NCBI GenBank assembly: GCA_002105175.1
Contig: MCGE01000004.1
Coordinates: 868,001-932,000, forward strand
Direction of reading: 5' to 3'
DNA: 64,000 nt
Source of the DNA: Absidia repens
Lineage: Eukaryota; Mucoromycota; Mucoromycetes; Mucorales; Cunninghamellaceae
Below the pieces are notes generated by a model, which made no database searches, was not told the origin of the DNA, and saw only the letters and a list, made by a program, of their open reading frames with translations. Below, piece by piece: positions 35,535-44,671 of this stretch. A program made the position numbers and the translations under genes. The stretch's first letter is position 1. Each line of letters opens with the position of its first letter.

Positions 35535-35760
35535 AACGAACTACGAAACCGTTCAACTTCAAATTTTCCATGCGTCTTTAGAAATATTATACAATCATTT
35601 TTTGTCACCAAACCAACCATCCATCTGTCATACAATTAATTGTACAATGCTCTAAAGTTTACGCCTATAAGCTCACAGCTAAAGCCTACAGCCATAATAA
35701 CCGACTCTACATTATTGCCCACCATTCAACCACACACATACTTGGACATCCACGTTTGCT
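35535..35760. repeat. Dispersed repeat unit U, copy 2
   Basis: Counterpart of 480-700, with an extra piece ('tgcgtctttagaaatattatacaa') near its start. It adjoins copy 8 of the main family, so U is probably part of a longer element whose pieces are arranged differently at the window start. Confidence 0.75.
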
Positions 35761-36048
35761 TGGATCCGCTTTCTAGTCACATACTCCTTCTACTCATATC
35801 ATTTTTTTTCCCCTCCAACCCGCCAATTTCATTCATTCCATGACATAAGAAAAAATCATCAAACACCCTCCACCTCGTAAAAAGAGAAACCATAAAAAAA
35901 GGGACCAAAAAAAAAAAGAAACCATCAAAAAATAAGTCGTTTATTATATAATAGATATATATATATATAAACACGATGAAAATGATAAAAGCTAATAATA
36001 GGGGTAATTGTAAAATATAGAGATATGTGAAGTTTAAGATGGCGATAG

Positions 36049-36275
36049 CTATGAACTTTGTGATGCTAGTCGCTGGGTGCATTGAATAACATTGTGTCCT
36101 AGTTGATGACAAGTACCACAAAATATTGCCCGTCTTTCCGCGTATTCAAATTCTGATGGATCCCTTCTGGTTGACGACTGATTATTTCTGGGTGTTGTTC
36201 ATCCACTTGGTCTACCTCGACGCCGAGTGTTGTTCACTGGATCCAATGGTACTACAGACTCCGTTGTTGCAAATT
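36049..36275 (-). pseudogene. Remnant of MULE-type transposase C-terminus (zinc knuckle)
   Basis: The minus strand encodes, in one frame, a V-N-N-T-R-R-R-G-R-P-S-G stretch, then an in-frame TGA at 36199-36201, then T-T-P-R-N-N-Q, a charged segment and a CCHC zinc knuckle C-G-T-C-H-Q-L-G-H-N-V-I-Q-C, before TAG at 36049. A GRPS/GRPR basic patch followed by a C-x2-C-x4-H-x4-C knuckle is the usual end of Mutator-like (MULE) transposases. No catalytic DDE region is near. The intact frames on either side of one stop suggest a young remnant, or an exon joined by splicing across the TGA. The upstream boundary is uncertain. Confidence 0.5.
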
Positions 36276-37892
36276 AAAAAAAAAGGCGTAATAAGAGTTC
36301 GCGTTGCTTGTATTTGTTGATCATAAAGTATCAGTGGCGTATCGTACTAATTACATGATCAAAACATGGTCATCGTGTATCAGTTCGTTCATCAAGTCTT
36401 CTTCGTCCAAAAAGAACAGTTGCCATTGTTGATGGAAGTGTCGAGGCCTAAAAGAACAAAACAAGATTTTTAGTGACGTGAAAAATACAATGAGCAAAGG
36501 ATAACAATGTACATGGATAATAGAGACTTACAGATTGAATAGAAGTGAAAAAAAAAAAAAATCAAAGTGAGAAAAAAGGTTTTCGAAGGTAACGGTTACT
36601 GTAGCATGAATTTTACTGCTCCGACAACTAAAAAAATTCTATCGTTTTATTGGCTGAATTTTGCATGGGCGAGAGGGGTGAAAATAGCACAATGAAAGGA
36701 TGAAAATAGCATTTCCTCTGAGGTTATATTTACTCTAGAAAAAGGTACCCCAAACACTGTCTCACTCTACACTCACCCACTCATCCTCGTTTATCTTATC
36801 TTTAGATAGGTGTCATTGTACTATGATTGGACTATTTATCGTAGTTGTCTTGTTGATAATTCCATCAGAATAAAATATATCTTGTGCTTTTACTTTTACA
36901 GTGTCTCTCATACGTTTAGTATATGTCATCGAATGAGTATATAATACCATATACACTCATCACTGTAAAGTACATGTGTGTGAAGAAAAAAAAAAGGCCT
37001 GCTTGTGCGGGTACAAAAAAGGTTTGACCTGAGGCGAATTCGACCATTTGTTCTGGGGTTCAAACGCTATGGGTCGCAAGGATTTCTTGATTGGGGTATA
37101 AAAAATGACCGTTGAAGCAGGAAAAGAGACTGTAAAGAATGCATAAAATACTAAACTGCGAGGAGAACATAAAAACATGATGATTGAAGAGCAATGGAGA
37201 ATATAGTTGAGCTTCATTAACGACCTTTTTTTTTTGCCTGGTAGATGTCTCGGTGGGACAAATGACCCATCATCATTCTGTCAAGAACGAACAACTACTA
37301 AGATCTTTGTTCTGTAAAAACAAGAAACAGCGGGACCATGTGTCTTTTGTCCCTTTTTACCATCATAATTACAAAATATTATTCTAAGCATTTTGCGTGA
37401 GACCCCGTTTTTTTTGTTTTTTTTTTTACGTTCTTACTGAACTAGGCCGTAATCATGAATCCCCTTTGATTTCATGCTCTCGTGCACCGCTACACACACA
37501 CACACACACCGGAAAAATAAAATGAAAGGAAATTGTATTTTTTTTTATTAGACTATAACAAGGAATTGATGATTTCTTGAATATAAGATAAGCTATGTTT
37601 TCGTACGCCTCTAGATCTTATCCGCAAATTCAGTAAAGACTGACTTCTTGGTGTCTGTGAATTCATCAGACTTATCAATCAAAATGATGAGTTGTTGAAA
37701 AGAATTTTCTTTACATCATAGGTTTTCAGGTTCCTATCGAAAATATAAAACATCATTTTGTATTTAGTATATCCTACGGCCACGATGCGCATGCATTCTT
37801 ATTTCATCGTCTTAAGCTCTTTCCTTATAGCATGTTGTAAAAATAACTTCGGTTCATTCATATGCATTCATGGACATATTGTATTTGCATAG
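36276..37892. other. Intergenic; one weak exon candidate
   Basis: After a CTTTTAG acceptor-like site near 36450 the minus strand encodes P-R-H-F-H-Q-Q-W-Q-L-F-F-L-D-E-E-D-L-M-N-E to a stop near 36355. This might belong to the same locus as the zinc-knuckle remnant. Otherwise AT-rich, with a (CA)n patch near 37493-37509. No gene is otherwise supported. Confidence 0.3.
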
Positions 37893-38146
37893 TTACACTA
37901 GGACTTTTTCAGCGAGGCCAGATAAACTTTCAAAAAGCAATCCGGTAATTCTTCCTTTTGTAACTTCATAGCGACCCTTGTGTATATTTGCTTTACCTAA
38001 CAATGTATAGATAATAAAGTATAAGTATACAATATAATTCAAAAATCTTAGCTGAACTATATATATATTTTATTGTACGTACCTACAGTGCGGGTATGTA
38101 TTTTTACTTCTACGGAAATAGTGTTCTTGACAGAATTGGCAACCTT
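37893..38146 (-). CDS. Possible two-exon gene fragment, unidentified
   Basis: Segments 38083-38146 and 37893-37996 join across a GTACGT..TTAG intron with matching phase (Gly codon across the junction). They give K-V-A-N-S-V-K-N-T-I-S-V-E-V-K-I-H then G-K-A-N-I-H-K-G-R-Y-E-V, ending A-E-K-V-L-V. The alternating beta-like pattern looks like real protein. No in-frame ATG exists before a stop directly upstream (TAG at 38147-38149, itself a possible splice acceptor), so the 5' end is missing or frame-broken. It lies divergent to OSCP, 168 bp from its start. Family not recognised. Confidence 0.35.
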
Positions 38147-38314
38147 CTAGCACAAATGCCAGTATGCTTTTTGGAATGCCGACAAAAAGGGGAAGACGAA
38201 AAAAATTCGGACGTCACATTTGCTGGCGGGACTGAAGGCCCTGGGTTTACTTTTTATTTTTATTTTTAACTCACAACCCTTCTCTTCATTTTTTTTTTAA
38301 ACTTCACATTTGAC

Positions 38315-39367
38315 ATGGCTTCTCGATTCACCCGTTTGACCTCCGTCGCTCCTCAAGTATGTTTTATCAATACAGTGATAGTCACCTATCATAAATAGAC
38401 CTAATAAAATCAACCCGAAATATTGTCAAACACAACACAATCCACGTTAAAAGAAAAAAAAAAGACTCACTCTTTACCCTTTTGTTTTTTGTAGTTGACC
38501 CGCGGTTACGCTGCTGCTGCTGCCCCCAAGGTAAAAGATAATATACATACATAATGAAAATAAAACAGATAGCAATCAATGAAAATACTCATCACTTTAC
38601 TATTTATAGGCTCCTCTTGCTCTTTTCGGTCTCGATGGTCGTTACGCCACTGCTCTTTACATTGCTGCTGCCCGTCAAAACGCTCTCGATGCCGTTGAAA
38701 AGGATCTCAAGTCTTTCGGCTCAGCTGTGTCCAAGGACAAGGCTCTTGGCTCCTTCTTGGAAAACCCACCATCTCCCTCAAGGAAAAGAAGGAAAGCATT
38801 CGCTCCTTGTTGGCCAAGTCTGGCAAAGCTCATAGCTTGACCGAAAACTTCTTTGAAACTTTGGCTGAAAACGGCCGTCTTCCTCAAACCAATAAGGTCA
38901 TTGAATCCTACGGTGAATTGATGAGCGCCCACCGCAATGAAATTCCTCTTGTCATCACCTCTGCTAAGGTAAGTAGAGGGGAAATCGGATCAAAAGTAAG
39001 ACGAATAGTAGACGTCCATATTTACTCATCCAATCCTTTTTTTTTTTTTATTTTGGTATCGATTTTCAGGAATTGGACAAGTCTACCTTGAATAAGATTG
39101 TCGACTCTCTCCAAAAGAGCCCTCTTGCCGAAGGAAAGAAGCTTCTTGTCTCCAACAAAGTCAAGACTGATATTCTCGTGGTCTCCTCGTCGAAATTGGT
39201 GACAAGAGCATTGATTTGACTGTGTCTAGCAAGCTCAACAAGCTCAACAAGCTTGTTACTGGTAAGTGTACCAAAAATATGCGTGGTTTGGGAAACATCA
39301 TCAATCAACCAACTAACGAACCCCCTTTTTTTTTTTTTTTTTTTTTTCATCAACAGATTCCATTTAG
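38315..39367 (+). CDS. ATP5: ATP synthase peripheral stalk subunit OSCP (Atp5), two apparent 1-nt deletions
   Basis: Mitochondrial F1Fo-ATP synthase OSCP joins the peripheral stalk to the F1 head. Five exons: 38315-38356, 38495-38530, 38610-38968, 39070-39261, 39357-39367, about 213 residues. An N-terminal presequence (M-A-S-R-F-T-R-L-T-S, then L-T-R-G-Y-A-A-A-A-A) precedes the conserved G-L-D-G-R-Y-A-T-A-L-Y start. The C-terminal domain has L-V-S-N-K-V, a shifted I-L-G-G-L-like stretch and I-D-L-T-V-S-S-K-L-N-K-L. The frame is broken twice. At 38765-38767 a CCC run is one base short of the family's E-N-P-T-I. At 39178 a single G stands where G-G is needed. Both breaks shift the frame the same way, and the sequence downstream resumes the OSCP pattern. 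Since the gene is normally essential, sequence error is likelier than decay. Poly(A) signal 39441-39446. Confidence 0.88.
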
Positions 39368-39765
39368 ATCATTAGTATAGTATAATTGATATATTACAAA
39401 CTTGATTTTCTTTTTTACGTAGTTTTATTCACATTTTTACAATAAAAAGAACACAAGATGAACTCAAACATTTCGTTTTTTATGCTGATGGGTCCTTTTT
39501 TTGGGATTTGGCTGTTGGGATGCTATTGTGGTGACACAAACTATAAAAAAAAAAGCACAAACCAGAGTTTACCCATTTTATCCTTATTGTCTTTTTCTTA
39601 TTATATACCTTCTTTGACTTCTATTCCGTTAATTTGTTTTAACCTCTCTATTATCAGTATAAACAAAACAGAGCGCTTCCCCCCTTCCTACTCCCTTCCA
39701 CTACTTCAACACGACCATCTGCCAATATCACACTCAGTCTTCAACATATCCATCTTCAAAATACC

Positions 39766-40941
39766 ATGGATGAAACAACACAATCCGGTATTCATTTCTA
39801 CTATCCATCGACACGACATATGGTAGCTCACAGCAAAACTGGCGCTCGGATTATTCAGAAAAGAACAAGTCTGGAACTTATTATATCACACGATCAGTTA
39901 CTGGAATTTACACAATCCCAACAGCCTGAACGATGCACCATTTGTAAAGACACCAACGGCAATATCTTGTTTTACCGCCCTTACATTGATCTACATTCAT
40001 TACTGCAAGACTCTTCTCAAAGCGATGATTCTCATGAAGTATTCACCAAACCCCAGCACGCGACAGATCAACCTGCAACAGCTTCTCAGCGAAGTTTGTT
40101 CAACTCCGAAAGACACGCCTCTCATGTACATAATATGATGGATCACGATGGCGTTTCCATTTCTATCGAAGACAACAGCAACAACAACAACAATGACGAC
40201 GACGATGACAACAATACAATCCATAATAACAGCATGGACGACCGTATGGATAAAAAAGATATGAGCCCAGGTTTCGATGATGACGGTAAAGGCAGCAATG
40301 ATCATGCATTCGATAGCAACGATGGCAACGACGATGACGACGACGCCAACGACGACGACGACTTGCATCCATTGGGGAGGGTAGCACCACATCAACAAAA
40401 ACATGTCACTCTCTACAATGCAGCAGACGACAGTCCCACCTGGTCCCTGGTTCAACACGATGGACACACCATGACGCTCCTATCCCACCAACTTCCACAC
40501 AGGTATACTTTGATGACTGCAAGTACGTTTCTTTTGTATGGGAAGATGATCGGACTGCTCAACAACCTCTTCTTTTGTTTCCTTATCAATGGCACATGCA
40601 ACTAGCGGAGGATGGAGAATCACTGGAGTTACTTTGTGTACAGTCGCAACCTTATCAAGCAACAAAGCACCACCCCGTGGCACTTTTGGACAAACAAAGC
40701 ACCCGATTGACTTTATTTGGAAATGGGGACGACAACGCAAGTCTTCTTCTTGATGGTAACAGGGACAGCTCACTTTTTCCAACAACAACAACAGACTCGG
40801 GTCTATCGGCAGCAGCAGCAGCAGCAGCAGCGGGAAAAAACAGGGCAACTGGGAACCCACGTGGTGACGATGCTAGCAGGAACCCGTTCCGGATGACAAC
40901 CCGACAAGAGAACAGTAACCACTCACATCATCACCACCCTC

Positions 40942-40972
<31 letters not shown>

Positions 40973-41504
40973 GCGAAAACTAGATTCTTTGGATACATTC
41001 TTGATGCTTTCGGGTTATTACTTTACGATTTGATTAGTTCCCAACTCTGTGGTATAGACCATAGTACGGAAGCCATGCGGCTCATGGTGGAACGACAGCA
41101 ACAAGCACTCAAGAAAGAAAACGACCTTTTTTATAAATTGTATCAACAACAACAACAACAACAACAACAACAGCAGCAGCAGCAGGAGCAGCAAGTGATA
41201 GCGGGAAGAAGGATGATGATGGCTGTGACGAATGACGAACTTGGCACACTCCATCCGGACGATAATCGCAATTATTCAAATCAGCAAGGATTGAGAATGG
41301 ATGGCGATGATGGGGCGATTCTGGATAGAAAGGGTATCGGTCAAGATCAACATCATGGCGGCGGCAACTATGCAAGATGGTCATCATCTTCTTTTCTGGA
41401 TCGTTGAGAAGTTTGGAACTCGATGCTGGACTACGGCGGTGCTGGTGGGGTGGTGGATGCTGGTGGCATTGGTTCCCGTTTTGTATGCCTGGTGGTTGGT
41501 GTGA
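39766..41504 (+). CDS. Low-complexity fungal protein with C-terminal membrane segments, frame-broken
   Basis: Unidentified. Starts at ATG 39766 (M-D-E-T-T-Q-S-G-I-H-F-Y-Y-P). The first 85 residues look folded (beta-rich; R-C-T-I-C-K-D-T-N-G-N-I-L-F-Y-R-P). An Asn/Asp-rich acidic region follows (about 120-200). A second folded part (V-Y-F-D-D-C-K-Y-V-S-F-V-W) lies in another frame. After Ala, His and Gln runs comes L-D-T-F-L-M-L-S-G, then in a third frame L-L-L-Y-D-L-I-S-S-Q-L. The shifts at about 40499-40503 and 41011-41014 each equal one missing base. A final shift could be a 43-nt GT..AG intron (about 41334-41376), after which a Trp-rich hydrophobic segment (W-W-M-L-V-A-L-V) ends at 41504. 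Poly-Gln encoded by CAA/CAG repeats at 40940-40975 and 41145-41190. Poly(A) signal 41890-41895. Confidence 0.55.
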
Positions 41505-42433
41505 TTGTGCATGTATCAAGATACGTGGTATGCCAAGACAACTTCACCATCGGTCAAGAGTGACACGCAGAATGCAGGTATAAAAAAAAAAAAAAACGGT
41601 TTATTTGTTTCTCGTTCTCTTTTTTTTTTTTGTTACAAGTTATTCATCTACTCACTTATTTTATTTTTTAGGGCTGGCAAGAACAAGAAGAATGAATGAC
41701 CCCTCCTCAGTAGATGGAACTTCTTGGTCCCAAAAGCAAATGTAGATAGTAATCTCTTCTCCCTCCCTCACCCTTATTTGTATATAGTTTTATCCCCTCC
41801 CCCTTTTGTTATCATATATGTCATTATAAGCCTACTTTATGTACTATTATTATTGTTACTTTTTTGCCCATGATTTTTTTCGATTATATAATAAAGTTTA
41901 CGTCCATGATAGCTGTATTTTTATTTACTTTTATTTTTGTCTCCTTTGTTTGCATATTTTACTTCATTCAATTTTTCTGGTCTCATTTCATGTCAATTTT
42001 TTTTTATGATATCCTTTGTATACATGGCAGAGTAGCATATATATTTTGGATGGGGTTCTGATGCTTTTTTTTTTTTTTTTTTTTTTTTTTTGGCGGAAAC
42101 CTTGGGCTTATTTATATTCTTTTTTAGCAAGCGTCAAGAAAAAAAAATTGAAATAGAGTTTGGCAGAATAAAAGATGCCTCTATTATAGGGTTACATGAA
42201 ATAGTTAAAAGTACTAGAATATGTATGTGTAGTTAGCGAGATAGACTTTGTGGATAAAACAAGCGACATTCACTAAATATGCCCAAGTTATTTATTGTCA
42301 GAAATGTTTCACAGCGTATTAAAGGTTATACGTCAAAAGCGAAAAAGATGCATGTGTGTGGTGGATATGGTATCACACATGGTAGTTTTTTACCGTAGCT
42401 AGATGTTTAGTCAACATGATGCAGTTGAGCAGG

Positions 42434-42470
<37 letters not shown>

Positions 42471-42714
42471 TAACTGGATCCTACGGAAATGCTAAGGGTA
42501 TATTTTTTTATGTGTTCACAACTGTCGTTTTTTCATGAGTTCATCACAGCCATTTTCTAAAACCATTCATTAATTTCCTCTCACTATCTTACTGTATTTA
42601 AAATAGTATACGGGACACTGAGCACACTGGTAGATCGATATTGCCTTATAGTCTAACCCCCCTTCCTTTTTTTTTTTTTTTTTTTACACGCGGAAGCACT
42701 GTATGGTACAATAT
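41505..42714. other. Intergenic, AT-rich
   Basis: The 3' UTR of the preceding gene, T tracts near 42066-42090 and the (AT)n microsatellite listed separately. No gene. Confidence 0.5.
42436..42467. repeat. (AT)n microsatellite
   Basis: About 15 perfect AT dinucleotides flanked by 'ggaac' and 'gtatt'. Self-complementary, gene-free context. Confidence 0.95.
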
Positions 42715-43060
42715 AGTGCAGGTGTACCACTTTCGACGAGACACACTTAATGTATGAGAGATGATATAAAGGCAAAAAGACTAGTCATATTTTATTCAAA
42801 TGCAAATTGGAGGTATGCAACTAAACTAAACTGGTCTAATGATATTACTACGGCGCATATCTAAATGCGAGGGAACTAGGCTGTGTTTGTATAAGTGCGA
42901 GGAGTGTACGGGAGTGAGGATGGGGCCTATCTAGTTGTATAATACATGAAATATCCCAACCAAAGAGGTTAAGCAATCCAACGGTGAATGACAAATTATT
43001 CCACAGCAAATGGGTGCACTAAACCAGGCCGTGTTGCTTCATTTTGTTGGCAAAGACATC
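42715..43060 (-). repeat. Dispersed family fragment, inverted partner of copy 10
   Basis: Carries 'catattttattcaaatgcaaattgg' and 'aactaaactaaactggtctaatga', as on the minus-strand copies, and ends at a 28-30 A tract (43071-43099). It faces the sense copy at 43235, repeating the 26985-28430 arrangement. Confidence 0.5.
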
Positions 43061-43070
43061 AAGAGCCGCC

Positions 43071-43105
<35 letters not shown>

Positions 43106-43234
43106 TCTACCCGGAATGGCAGTGGTTAGTATCATGAGATGAGAACCATCATGTCGATGGTGTTTTGTGGTGTTGGTTGTTATAAAAGGAAAAGAGAGGG
43201 GAGGCTCTTTTCCCCCAAGAAAAAATAAATCTGT

Positions 43235-44300
43235 AGCAATAACACATTTCAAATCCCGTCCACGTGAATATGTATTTTCACAATTTTTATTTTTCTCTCT
43301 CTTTTTCTTTCATTTTTTTTCTTTTCTTTTCATTTTTTTTTTTTTCGTTATTTCAACTTCTTTGAGGTTATGTTGGTCTTAGATTAGTGTCAGGACTAGT
43401 TTAGAAGGGGTTTCAGAACAGGGATTACAAGATGCATGGGGTAACCCTTTCATATTGGATCTAGGATTTAGGACCCACCATTGAATGAAATTTGGAGCCT
43501 TCATTAGCTTAGTTTGATATTAATTTGCCCATAGTTTGTGTTTATATCTGAATAAAATATGTCTCTTTTATATGCTTCAATGAAAAATGTCAATTAGTCT
43601 TTCTCTTGTGTTGTGCAGTAGATCCCGTTTTTCTATCGTCATCTTCCTTTGATGAGTTAGTGCTGACCATTGTTGTGCTTCAATAACATATGTCCTCTAA
43701 CAGATGTCGACTTAGTTTTTCTCATAAATTGTACATTATATTAGCTCCTATTTTAAAACAAGTCCTTTGCATTAGTATTGACCATTCTTCATTTTAGTCT
43801 CCCTCATGACTCCACCAAAAGATCCTTCTATTGAATCTACTTTTATAATGAGTCCTTCGTCTTTAGTTTCAGTATCTATCAACTTGCTTCAATAAAATAC
43901 ATATTTTTATTGCCTATAATCCGACCCATCCAATAGTCAATAGTGTTGTTACTGTAGCTGCTTTTGTGAATTTCCTACCAAACACTTGCTCTCTAACACA
44001 CCCACTAAGACTACGTTTGCCCCCGAAGACCTAAGTACCGCTTGATAGCCTCAGACCACTTTCCATTAAATATAATTGTGTTTCCTCTCGATCAATCATA
44101 TAAATGAATTGAGGTCTTGCTGTATGCGTCATCGCTGCCTTAGAATATTTTGCACTACTTCTTAGTTCATCTACGCTACTTGCCCCATCACGCAGACACC
44201 TGTTCTGGTTAGATAGTCACTCAAATAAACCCAGTACCATTCTCGCTCTACTATTCATATAAAGCAGGATGTATACCGTATGTATCCTTTCTACTTTTCA
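43235..44300 (+). repeat. Dispersed family (GACTAG core), copy 10
   Basis: Starts with TTTCAAATCCCGTCCACGTG (43247-43266), then polypyrimidine, 'tttgaggttatgttggtcttag', the core 'ggactagtttagaaggggttt', 'gggattacaagatgcatggg', 'ccctttcatattggatc' and four or more 'ttcaat(a/g)a' modules with 'atgtc' or similar. The best preserved full-length sense copy. Confidence 0.75.
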
Positions 44301-44671
44301 TCGTTTCCTTCTTTTGTATGCGGTATATAAAAAAAAAAAGCTCAAACTGAAGTCAGTTGATCCTCAAGGTGTTGCCTATTGAAAAACATAGCAACAATTG
44401 AGGCTTACTTTCGTTCTCGCTGAAGTGTACCATAACAAATATGCAAGAGATGTGTAAAATAAATATATTTTATTTAGAGGTAATGATTGAAGAAAAAAAA
44501 TAGAATAAAGATAATGATGTAATATGATATAGATAAAGATATATGAAGATAGTCACTAAGCCAAACCAATAAAAATAAAGCGATGGGTATCGTATCCTAT
44601 CAAAGTCAAAAAAAAAAAAAAACCAGAAACGATAAAAACAACACTAAGGACCCACATGTACTAATCTAATT
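44301..44671. other. Intergenic; 3' side of GDH2
   Basis: No gene. AATAAA on the minus strand at 44469-44474 is the likely GDH2 poly(A) signal, about 200 nt past its stop. Confidence 0.5.

Noticed and set aside
35777..36121. 114-codon minus-strand frame ending in poly-Phe.
   Set aside because: Wrong frame of the zinc-knuckle remnant, running into an (AT)/T-rich tract.
40000..40467. 155-codon minus-strand frame rich in Val/Ile.
   Set aside because: Antisense shadow of the Asp/Asn-rich region of the gene at 39766; the GTC/GTT codons are complements of GAC/AAC.
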